Assembly: GCA_017562135.1 (NCBI GenBank)
Contig: QEYB01001381.1
Span: forward strand, 248,001 to 312,000
From: Dipylidium caninum
Lineage: Eukaryota > Platyhelminthes > Cestoda > Cyclophyllidea > Dipylidiidae
DNA length: 64,000 nucleotides
Direction of reading: 5' to 3'
The notes below the pieces were generated by a model. The model did not search any database. It saw nothing but the letters and a program-made list of their open reading frames with translations, and was not told the origin of the DNA. The translations under genes and the position numbers were made by a program. Of the stretch, positions 1-10,640 are shown one piece after another; the stretch's first letter is position 1, and each line of letters opens with the position of its first letter.

Positions 1-408
1 ACGCCTTCCCAATTCTCCCCCTGCGCCCAAATGTGTGTGTTGAAGAAGTGCCGACTAAAGGTGCGCTCCCCTTCACGTGATATACGTATTCCCGCGGATG
101 TGGTCATTGTGGTCATTGTGGCGGTGGTTGAATTCAAGCAGGTGCATTCTCCGTAATTTCTCGTTTACCCGTTCTCGGTATGATTTGAATTAGTCGTCAA
201 ACGTGATAGGATGATGATCCCGAGGGGAAGGTCGATATAGACAGATGAGGGGCCCCAAAGCCTAGGTGACGTCGGCCATCACAGACGCATTGGACACCGT
301 TTTCAAAACGTCAGAGATGCTCAAATTGGTCGATTTCATAATCTATTCTGTGGCACTGAGCAGAAAGCACAGTGTTAGGATAGGAAGAATAGCGAGTTAG
401 TGACTTAC

Positions 409-1324
409 ATTATCGTGATAGTCCTCCACAAGATGGACTTGCCAGAGTGGACGGTTCAAAGGGAAACCTACGGCGGTTAGTTGTCCAACCAACAACTCCA
501 CCGGGTCCTTCTCTACCTCCACCATGCCCTCCTCCTCCGGAGGCCTTTTCTTTGGTGACAGACGTCTTCCGTAGCCCGGACGGTTTGATCCCACAAGGTA
601 GGCCGGTACCACGTGCTCATCAATGTCCACCGAGTGGCACCTAACAGAGCAGAGATGAACTGTCACGCCACTCCCAAGAGCCTGTATGAAAGCCAGGAGG
701 AGTTAGCTCACCGCTCCCAGGCATAGCCGGTTGGCAATTGGACAACGGTTTGTTGCAGTCTCTCCGTAAACCACCTTTCCATGCCGCGAGTAACACGTGC
801 TTTCGGTTCTCCCTCGCTCAACGACCCTTTCGAGAGGATGCGTTGCATCAGAAGACGCTTCAGAGCCGCGATTTTTATCCCCGGACTGCTGAGATATATA
901 ACGACTACGGTGCTTCTTCCTGCGTCTTCGCCGTGAAGGTAGTGTAAGGATAGCGAGGAGAGAGTCTCTACGAGACCGCTCCGCCGGTGTTGGGCAAGCA
1001 GGAGACCGATCTGACGTATGCAATAGGAGATGCAGAATGCGGGGAGGAGGAGGATGATAAATGAGGTCCACGCGAGATAAGATACGAAGAGGAGGCTGGA
1101 GTGGAAGGCATAAATGCTGGCACGAAAGACTTCTTGACGGAGGTTGGAGGTCGAGGGTGTGGACGCGGTGGAGACGATGGTGGAGGGTGACGAGGACGAG
1201 TGGGCGGACGTGTGTGCCTGCGAAGCCCGCTCCTCGCGCAGCTTCGGTCTGCTCAGCGGCCGAGGCGGCGGTTGGCCCTGATTGCTGCGTTTCGGCGTCG
1301 CCGCTTTGACCGAATGCGAGCGTA
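409..1324 (-). CDS. WSD-type O-acyltransferase (wax ester synthase/DGAT-like), partial at left edge
   Basis: Two adjoining minus-strand exons, 1324-712 and 640-409. The first opens with a low-complexity stretch, then a hydrophobic segment (FHSSLLFVSYLAWTSFIILL and on). It ends YAWER at a GTGAGC donor in phase 2. The second completes the codon and reads CHSVDIDEHVVPAYL, then NRPLWQVHLVEDYHDN before a GTAAGT donor. The D-x-D-x-H-V block and PLWxxHLxE block are hallmarks of the WS/DGAT N-terminal half, which transfers fatty acyl groups from acyl-CoA to alcohols or diacylglycerol at membranes. The intervening intron is 71 nt. The catalytic HHxxxDG exon was not found in 1-408 and should lie beyond the left edge. 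A charged 30-residue insert (KKRPPEEEG region) separates the two motifs. Family call is firm; substrate is not. Confidence 0.72.
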
Positions 1325-2116
1325 CTTAAATTACAAGTGGAGAAAGAAATTCCAGTTTAATATTTTACTCTAAATTCAGTAGTTCTTTCGACGCAGTAAG
1401 TGAAAGATTTCTCGATGTCAAACAAAAACCATTCCAAGCAAATCGGTTTGAAGACATTCGGAAGCGGCACCGAAACTCCCTTTTCGAAGAGTTTAAGGTG
1501 GTCGCATCATCGGGCCAAAGGAAACACTGGAAAACCTTATGCTGGTGGACAAATGCGAGGACACCGGAGAAAGTTGATAAATAAATCATTAAAAGGACAA
1601 AAAATAAAAGAACTTCTCAATGCCAGTGTGCTTTCGTCCGTCGCTCTCCCAATCAGGCGGCTAACAACTAAAATATTTTGTTTGGCTAGTGTACTTAGGA
1701 CCTTATTAACCTTAACAACTGCACAAGTAGTTGACCTGCATTATCCAAGAGTGTCACGGGCACGCTCAAGAGGGGGAATTCACCTCAGCCCAACTGAATT
1801 CATGTTGATTTGTCAAATTTATTCTGTCATGATTAACCAAATGCCGCCTGAATATACGACTTCATTGGGACTTAAATTTTTGACAACTTGATGGTGTGTT
1901 AAGGCTGCAAGTTCCTTGCCGTCTCCTCACCGCTTCGGTCAATTTGGCCAGAGGCGGGTCCACTTTGCGCATCGGACGCCTTTCACATGGGGACGAGGGG
2001 AGATTCCAGAGCCTCTCTCCGAAGACGATGCCGATGACAGAAAGGCGAGACGACTCACTAATGCCACTTCACTTCAATAGTGAGGCAAGTTACTACGTCC
2101 CAGCGTCCAAAATAAT

Positions 2117-2153
2117 CAGGGGAAAATCAAGGTGACGCCTTGATTTTCCCCTG
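2117..2153. repeat. perfect 16-bp inverted repeat with 5-nt loop
   Basis: The left arm CAGGGGAAAATCAAGG (2117-2132) is exactly complementary to the right arm CCTTGATTTTCCCCTG (2138-2153), with loop TGACG. The pairing stops at both ends, so the hairpin has sharp borders. It could be a small foldback element, a structured RNA or a cruciform site. No terminator role is expected in a eukaryote. Confidence 0.9.
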
Positions 2154-4366
2154 TTGCAATTGACAGACCACTTAAATGGGGGACGATGAAGCAGGTGTAG
2201 AAAGACGCTGGACAGTCCGGACTGAACAGCGAAGCGCCATAGTTTGTTGGTTCATTTCTCCAATGCACCATTCATGTGAAACAAAAAAAAAACTTTTAAT
2301 ACCTAACGCTTGTGGTGCTTTGACAGTCGAATTACACACTTCGGAATCGCATTTCAGGGGGATTTTTTTTTCTTAAAAGGCGAACTTTCCATCATTCATT
2401 GGGGAACCTGAAGACCTCCATTCAACCCGACCTCCGCTCATCCCCGTCCGTCCGCGTCCCAGTGGCCAGAACATCCAACAAACCCAGGTTAAGTGGCAAT
2501 AACGACTGCGTCTGCATGGCGGCCAGTTATTGCCGCGCTCGAGACTCTGCCTCAAATACTTAAAAGGCCAAAGGTGCACAAACTCGCATTCTATGACCTT
2601 TTTTCCACTTGTCCGTACAGACGACAAGCGAACAAATGGCCAGCGTCCACTTTATACGTGATTTACGATGTTAAAGTCGAATAAAGGTATGCTGGAGGGA
2701 GTTTTCGCAGCGGCCTCGGTAAAAGTTATTGTCTCCTCGACTTCGTGATGCACCCCAGTATGTTAGGAATGGAAGGAAGAGGCGGAGCCACGTACTCCTC
2801 CTTTAGTTGCCGGGAGGTAGGAGGCGGTTGCGATTGGTAGGCCAGCCGGAGGCGGGGCTATTTGCTTCAATTTTATCAAACACCTGACCTCACAAAGGGG
2901 CCGCTAATTTGACTTTTGAAACTGTCATACGCAGAAGTCTTTTATTTTTTCAGGGGAATGTGAAAAACACCGCTTATCCTTTTGCCTGACAGCTAGATTC
3001 TTGGGTACAAAGGAAAAGTGCTTGGCATAAGATACAAGAGGCGTTCTTTAAGCACGTATTCACTTCCCCGCTAAATTTGTCAAATTACTGGTTGAAGGGA
3101 AATTTGTGGACAGGACGAGGATAAGTCGACCAAAAAGCTGCCTCGAGCCTAAATTTCCCTAATAGAGGCGCAGATTGCGGATGAGCATCACAGAATAGAC
3201 CGAATGGCGCAAAAGTTGGGATAGATCGTAGGCGTTTGCAGAGAAGGATTAGCAAATTTATGCCTACGAACCAAATCGGATTGCGGCGGGGAAAGAGAAG
3301 GTCTCTTTCCAAAGTATAAGTCTTCAGCAAGTTGAAGTTGAGGTTCCCCGGACCTTGGTGACGTGGCGAACGATTCGGGGGCCAGTCACTTTCTCAACGT
3401 CGACATATCAGCAGAGGAGGAGGGGGTCGGTTGAAGGGCAAAGCCGTCTTCGTGACTCTTACACAGAGCATTTCAGCTCTGAGGGCAAAGGGAAGGTGGA
3501 TGTTTGGACGCTGTGGTGTGTGCCATTGCGCCGACGGCAGGACCTTCAGCCACAGTCGTAGCCTATTAACAAATCTATCTTCATCCTCGGCCGCAGCCAA
3601 CATTTAGACTGGACGGAGGGAGGTAGGGGAGATTTTGTAACCACCATGCTGCCATTCTGTCAATACGTCAAGTGATTAAACTCTAAGTTGCTTCACAACT
3701 GTCTCCCCAAATCACACACGTTAGTTGGTTTTTAAAAGGAATAAGGCACTCGAAAAAAAGATGAAGACCTTGTTACAATCACTTAGTCTGTGACTCACAG
3801 GAAGTAGTCTAAGTGATATTCAAAAGGGCGAAAATACCACATTCTCGGGGCAAGAATGACAATAGGCAAAATAACTCGTCCAAATTTCATTGGTGCTGAG
3901 AGACAAAATGTCTTGCCATCGTCACCCAATTTGAGTAGCACCTGAAGGGATTTGAACAAAACCTCCAGACACCATTCCTGTCACTACACTCTCACAATAG
4001 TCCATCCTAAGTTAAATGATTTTTCGTGGAATTTAGAAAACTGCCAAAGTACCCGTCGATTTTGCTGCCTAAAGTATTTGGAATAAATCGTCTGATTGGC
4101 GTGGGAGAATTCTACGGCCTAGAAGTCACGTAAATTTCCTGTCAAACTCTTGAATAAGCCTTGTATTGGGTTTGAAGGAATGTGGACAGTTGAAATCTGC
4201 TTTCAGAGATTTTTTTTGGACACTGAGCCTCCTACTCCAGAGGCGGGCCCGAGGACAGCGAAGACAGGCTGCACAAAGTAGGCGTATGACTGACACGTCC
4301 ATGACACCTGTCCGCCGCCTGAATGCCCACTGGGCGGGAGTCAGAAGGCGGGAGGGTGAGGATTAG

Positions 4367-4391
4367 CACACACACACACACACACACACAC
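4367..4391. repeat. (CA)n microsatellite
   Basis: About twelve CA units in an unbroken run within non-coding sequence. Confidence 0.95.
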
Positions 4392-6649
4392 GCAGTACAT
4401 CGACGCCACTTAAGAACTTATTTTTCCGTGTTTCTTCTTCCGACTGCTCCTGTTTGTGGGCGGTTCTTTCGATGGAGCCACCAGATCAACCTGCGGTGGA
4501 ATATCGAAAAGTGGGAAGACACATTTCTTCTTGGCCAAATTAACTCACCGATATGCTCCCGGCGAGATTCACTACTAACTCTGGGATGAAATGTTCCACC
4601 AAACGAATAAAAATATTCTTTTCTATGGGCATAGTGTAAGCGTTCCGGTCAATGGGAAATTTTGATGAAAAGGTAGAGGGAAAAAAACTGGGTGGGACAC
4701 GGAAAACGACGCCTAAGTTAAGGAAGAATATTCGGCAAGGCGGCCTTCGGTCGTCTGTGTGCTCTCACGTACATAATCACGGCTCCGTGGGGGGATGGCG
4801 GTAACATGCGAGGCTGTTAACCGCATTCCAGAAGACAGGTCCTACTGACAAGCGAGGGAAGATGGAGGAACACGTAAAATAACATGACTTAACGTGCTCG
4901 TTTTTCATGACCAAAAGAAACTGTTTACATTTACATCTTCGTTGTCTAGACGAGAATATTCGTCCAGGACAGAGTTTGATTCCCGCTAAATAAAGCAAAA
5001 TTGGGGGTGAAATTTACAGTTTTAAGGTGCGGGACCATTAAGTAGTCCGGTAAGTGCATATTTGTGGGCTTAAAAAGGCAAATTCCTTTAACTTGGGTTA
5101 ACAATGGAAGTGGGCATTTGAAAAAAAGAAGATTAGTATCAAGGTCGGAAAGCAATGCTCTGATTCCATGCCGTGGTCTTCCATCCCCTCACCGCATTGT
5201 TTTCAAATGCGTCTTGACTGGCTTCCTTTACCTCTCTATAGCAACAAATACGACATTAATGCGTTCCACTTATTCTTTATCATCGACAAAGTCACTCTTT
5301 AGTCCGTCCGTGGGGGAAATAATTATCTCCCGACTTTGAGGCAGGGTAAACCACGGCGGATCGAGCTGGTGGGAGAGAATTTTAGACTTTGACAAGTACC
5401 CGAGATGTTAGGCTACCTTCTGGCTGTTATTTGGCGGGTACTGACGTCTCATTCAGACTTCCACCCGACAAATAAGATTTAAATACCTTTGTTTACTTAA
5501 ATTGACCTAAAGGTGGGCATAAGATGCACCGCGGATAGAAAATCCCTTGTGTTCGGCTTCGGGAAAGCACGTAAGTGTGACCTCGCGCCACCGCAATGTG
5601 GTATAGTGTAGCACCTGAAGATTTCACTAGGTTTTCCCTTTGCTCCTCCTCCCACTCGCTTCTCCCACAAATGATTTATTTTCCCCATAAATCCCCATTC
5701 AGTACACAATTTTTATGATAAAAAAGGTTCACATAAAGACATCCGCACACGTGCATATGTACAAGACCACAAAAATTAATGCACTACCGTGTCGCCGTCC
5801 GCGAGATTTTCGAATCTACTGGAAAATAAAGGAATTAAGAACGGGAGGTCAAACAAGTTAGGTGGGTCTAACCGATCTAGAAGGAGAGTCTTTTGAAATA
5901 GTACATTTGTTGCAAAAGTCGTTATCCATATCCTCCAGATGATCCACTCCCCGCGAGACAGGGGAGTGCAAATCCCACTTTCTGGGCAAATTTTCATCCC
6001 AGAGCCTCAATTAAACCCTAGTTCTGCCACCTGCTTCTCTGTCCCGCATGGGCTCAACAAATTCTCCTTTTTCCAAGCATTGTTTCCAAATCCCAATTGA
6101 AAATGCTAAATAGTGGAGAGGAAAGAAAAAGGAATCGGGACTAAGGGGAAGAAAGGCTGCACACTCGCAAACTCCAATTTTTATCACGAACTGGAATCAC
6201 ATCGGCAAAACTGTGTTTCGCGCCTCAGGGGGCGAGTAAAGGAGGGGGAGATTTACCTTCCAGTGAGTGATTTTCCCCATCCTGCCCCACTATGCCTTGT
6301 GTCGAGTAAATCATCATCTCAGTCGTGCCAACATTTTTTAACCATCTCATATGTTCTTTCGCTGTGCTTTCATCCTAACCATCCTCCTCTTCCTCCTCTT
6401 CTCCCACTCGCCGTCACGTATTTCAACCCTATTTGCCATGTTAAACAATTTAACTGCAAATGTGGATTTCAGTATCTGTTACCATGGCAACAATGGTAAG
6501 AACGGCGATAAAAAATATCAAGGCGCCGTACCAACATTCGGCAATAAATAGTTTTCACCCAAGATAACACGAAAATTTCGCTTTTAACCCGATGCAAGTT
6601 AATACTGAGTTGCCGAACATGAATGTGATTCGCATATTTGCGACTGGAA

Positions 6650-6662
6650 GGGGGGGGGGGGG
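6650..6662 (+). repeat. 13-base G homopolymer
   Basis: An uninterrupted run of 13 G bases. It may be length-variable or poorly assembled. Confidence 0.9.
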
Positions 6663-7288
6663 AAATGCCTCTTCGGGGATACACTCTCCGAGAGTCGCCA
6701 TTTCACGGCGCCTTTCTTCAGTCGAGTATCTGTTTCTGTTGTTAGTCTCCTCTAATGAATGTAATGCAGGTAAATGAAGAATGTAGAAATTAACTACTCC
6801 TGCTCCTTCCTCCTTAGAGAGATGCTTATTGTTTTATTTTAATTAGTAAGGCATATACGAAGGGATGTAACTAACGTTATAACCCATTCTGGATATAGCA
6901 AAAACACTTTAGAATGTCATTGTCTTCTTTTAGAACCCTAATAGAAGGTGCTTCTTAAGCAGGTTCTTTCCTCATTTACCTAAACTGCTTTTTTTTCTAA
7001 ATCAGATTCAAACTCGAGGACCACAAACTACTGGGAACGGTCATTTACCTTCAATAAATTAGAGTGGTCTTAAAGGACCTCGAGGGTTCTATACGTGGCC
7101 TACAAAAGAGCGGTAGCAAGAAAACCTAACCATCGAATTTCCCTACCCGAACATACTTTTGGGCGGGTGGGAGAAATAGGACCACAGACACCAAAATGCT
7201 GTTTCAATAATGTTGATAGTTTGCGTGTGTATGCATTGAATTAAAGCTGGCAGACAGGTGAAGTGCACAAAGTGAGAGAATCCGGAGA

Positions 7289-10248
7289 ATGCAAAAGATG
7301 TCGACGAAAGCGACAATTTCTGAATTGGTAACAACCCTAGCCCATTTGGCTGACAGTAAACTTGGCATCAGCAAAAATAACGACATAAGTGAGATCATTG
7401 CAAGGTGCGTGCTTCAGAACAGGTAAGTTATTGTGGGCGAAAGCCTTTAAAGCTTAAAATGGCCGCATAAGGTAATGACATTTGCCAAAAAGTTTACTAA
7501 GGAAAGGATGTAATGGACGGACTCTGTACCAGAAATCAGAGCTCAGAAATTATGGCCTTTTATCGAATTATTATCTCAAACCTACCTATTAGATTATTTA
7601 TAAAATAGGAAATCTAAACAACGCTGATAACTTCAATGGACTCAAAGCCTAAGGCAGTAGACAACATCATAACCTTTTTGGCCCCGGGAGCCAGTTTATC
7701 CAGGCTTTCAGTAAATTACTTAATACCTCACATCGCTTGGGATACAAAAACGTAATACCTTCTTCCTTCCCTAGGCGACTGTAAGCAAAAGCTCAGAACA
7801 CAGCATACCGGGGAGCTTTTCGAATCCAGAAACCCCAAATGACTTCGAGGATGGCCATTGTTGAGAGCGGGAACGTGGTTTCAGAGGCGCCAACTGGGGG
7901 TTTGGCGGTGGAGGAGGAAGAGGTGGAGGTGTGGGGGTGATAGAAAGGACTACATGAGGTGGCTTGCGCTCGGTGAAGGAGCCGCGTCCTCGGACGTAGG
8001 TGGCGGAGGACAGAGGTGTGCGACTCATTGGAGTCGGAGCAGCTGAAGGTGAAACGATGGAAAACGGCAAGGTATTAACCGTAGTTTTGGACGTGGTAGA
8101 GGGTAAGCAAAGTGAATTTCGACGTAGAAGTGTATTGGACATCAAGATGAGGCTAGCATTGTACTCCAATGACTGCCAGGCGTCTGAAATTTACCGAAAT
8201 AAACCAAAAGATAATCAGTTTTTTGCTGATTTCGCGTATGTCTAGAGGTTATACAATTTTTCTAACACAATTAATGCAAATTATTGCATATTATGCGCAG
8301 TCTTTAAAAAAATATTGCTACAAAAAAAAAATTTCGTCAGATGGGAACGATGGTATTACCGCTGCAAAAAATATCAACTGCTTAAGTTGAGAATTTACTC
8401 CATGTTTCAGGGCGCTAGTGTATAACACACAGGGATCTTGAAGCTAGCTACGCTTTAGTAATTGATATTTTTTATATTTGTCGATATTCACAATTCGCTC
8501 AAACGGTTTGGTCGTTGAGTTAAAATAAGATTTATACAATACGTAGACGCCACATCGTAATTGCGGATGCCTGAAGAAAATGCACAATGTAAGTACCTAG
8601 TGGAAGTGCAGACCAAGTCGGTCAACAGAATTCCAACGACGACCTTGAATCAAAAGCGCATCTGATGGATGGAAAAGTAACGACGTAAAACAAAACTTGA
8701 ATTAATTTTACGTATCTCCTTAAATTGTTAAAAATGGGTTAAAACTTTTAATGCCGTATTGAGCTTATTTATAAAGATTTTACTCCTGGGGCATTACATT
8801 TCGACACCTTGAAATTTATAACGATAAATTTGAGCAACGTAAAATGTGAATTCAAGGGTAGGCAAGGGAAGATTAAAAGTCTTACACTTTATTATACCAT
8901 AGAAACAGATGTTTTGGTATTTGGATGTAGGTGTATGCCTAGTGGTAGCTACCTTTTCCATTTAAAGCCGTTACTTTCTCTAATATTTCAGCATTTCGGG
9001 CAACCTGGAATTAAGGTTGCCTGAAGTTTATAATGATTCTCTCAAAAAAATTCATGGATTTGTAAATCTTGGTATATAACAAACTCTGAAATCAACGTTT
9101 CAGTTGTATTAACAATCGAATAAATTGAGCTAGTTTCATGGTAGGAAAATAAACTGGAGAAGTAAGCTTTGTCGACCAAAACCTATAGATAATGGGATAT
9201 TTACCGAGTGCTCGGACCTAACCCATTTGTAACTGAAGAGGAAAAGCTGTTTGCGGTGAACGCTCCTTGTGATGTTGCGTGAGGGATCTACAAAACGTTA
9301 GACAACACAAGTTTTAGTTAATTTCCTACAACATTCCTAAGTTGTTTTTAGGGATATTTCATATCAGCTTTACATTTATAGAGACTTTAAAAATTGCCTA
9401 AGGAAAAATTGTGCATCCTGTGATGATTTTAACCTTTCCCTTCAATGTCCCTCTTTCAACATTTTTATCAATTTAAGCAGCATTTGATGAACATCAATCA
9501 GTCTTTGCGGAGATAGTTTGAGGTAATCTCGTTCATTCACACAGATGAAGGTGCTTAATAACCGCTGCGACACTGACAATAACATTTCTTCCATTCCTTT
9601 TTCTCACAAAAGCAGTGGAATGATGTAAAAATGAGGCCCATATCAGTAGCCAGTGACATTACGTTTTGGTGGAATGCCAGTGGTTTCGGTCATATTTTTA
9701 AATTCTCTATCATCCAGTATAGTAATGCTGTCAAAGCTCTTTGCCTAGCGGTCAGACGATTCGCACATCGTCATGTGGGCTTTCAGCGTAACTTCACAAA
9801 TCCGCTGGGCAGGAGGGAGGAGCAATTCAACCTACCGAACGGGCGAGTTTATTGACACACTTGAGCGAGTCAAGGCCCAGTGCAGTACACCAATTTCGGC
9901 ACATATATTTATTGTTTTCTCTAAATGTAGCTCCTAAAATTGACTGCGACTGCATGTACTTACCACCAACACCCTCCACGTTGAGGTTAAAATAGACATT
10001 CACAATATTGTAACCTTAAGCTGATATCTCTGAATATTTACATTTAACTGTTCGGCGAACTTGCACTCCAGCTAATAGCATTACTCCAAGGTGAAGTTTT
10101 GTTAACTTCCTCTCTCTGACTCTTTTTCTCTCATTCTAGACAGTTGAGAGCCGAGAGACTAGTGAGTGCAAGGGATCTGCATGACATGAATGAAGTGCCA
10201 CGTAAAGTGCAGTTTTGTTTTTGTGGAGTCCTGATTAAATTAACTTAA
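7289..10248 (+). CDS. small two-exon gene, function unknown (about 80 residues)
   Basis: Exon 1 is 7289-7422 (ATG, alternative ATG at 7298) and ends at a GTAAGT donor in phase 2. Exon 2 is 10140-10248, behind a strong acceptor with a long pyrimidine tract (TCTCTCTGACTC...CATTCTAG), and ends at TAA. The splice joins ARCVLQNR to QLRAERLVSARDLHDM without breaking the frame. The product is mostly helical: ISELVTTLAHLADSKLG, then a charged amphipathic stretch that could form a short coiled coil, then a cysteine-containing tail (QFCFCGVL). No signal peptide or family was recognised. Exon 1 lies inside the large intron proposed for the opposite-strand acyltransferase. A weaker donor (GTAAAG at 10202) could extend the gene. 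The intron is 2717 nt. Confidence 0.42.
7809..8142 (-). CDS. candidate proline-rich first coding exon of the WSD-like acyltransferase
   Basis: A minus-strand open frame from ATG at 8142 to a GTATGC donor after position 7809 (334 nt, ending in phase 1). It encodes a serine- and threonine-rich start, a basic stretch (YVRGRGSFTERKPP), a proline run (TPPPLPPPPP) and a basic tail (LKPRSRS). The next minus-strand acceptor to the left, TTTAAG at 1325-1330, needs a phase 1 partner, so joining gives a cytosolic disordered N-terminus ahead of the membrane segment. This implies a 6.5 kb intron (7808-1325). Only phase, strand and composition support the link. It could be the end of another gene, or a GC-rich open frame without function. 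Confidence 0.38.
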
Positions 10249-10640
10249 CCATCGTTTTTTTTCGGCCCCCAAACTTCGCTCAAGGCGGGGATTATTTCAT
10301 GATTTAACGGTGTGAAATTTGTGGCTAACTCTGAAGCAGGATGTGCTCGGAGTCGCCTTTTCATACACAGATGATAAAGATAAATGGCTAAATGAAAAGC
10401 CACACATAGTCAAATGGTCAAACCTCATAGACACCAATAATCTGCGTGAACACTTCCAAGTGGTGACGAGTAAACAGAGGACATTGTGCGACCACAAAGC
10501 ATTCGCCAATGAATAAACAGACATTTGCGGGATCTTTGCGTGGTTAAGACACCTACTAAGACCGCTTGCTAGGACGCACACACAAGTGTACGTATGCACG
10601 CAACAGAGGGTAAACAAATGCTCCACAGTCATACTACATA

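Larger units (their letters stand above)
1325..7288. other. long non-coding stretch (inferred acyltransferase intron)
   Basis: No convincing coding exon on either strand. It holds a perfect hairpin at 2117-2153, a CA microsatellite near 4367-4391, a 13-G run at 6650-6662 and AT-rich spacer. The longest open frames here (for example 1400-1891 plus and 6113-6499 plus) lack family motifs and good splice boundaries. Confidence 0.5.

Noticed and set aside
1..408. Search for the HHxxxDG exon of the acyltransferase
   Set aside because: No minus-strand frame here shows the motif; the exon probably lies left of the window.
703..1071. 122-residue minus-strand open frame rich in Arg and Pro
   Set aside because: It is a shadow of the acyltransferase exon 1324-712, whose frame joins in phase to the PLWxxH exon.
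10319..10516. Plus-strand frame containing YTDDKDKWLNEKPHIVKW
   Set aside because: Composition is plausible but no ATG or credible acceptor in frame; probably 5' flank of the channel.
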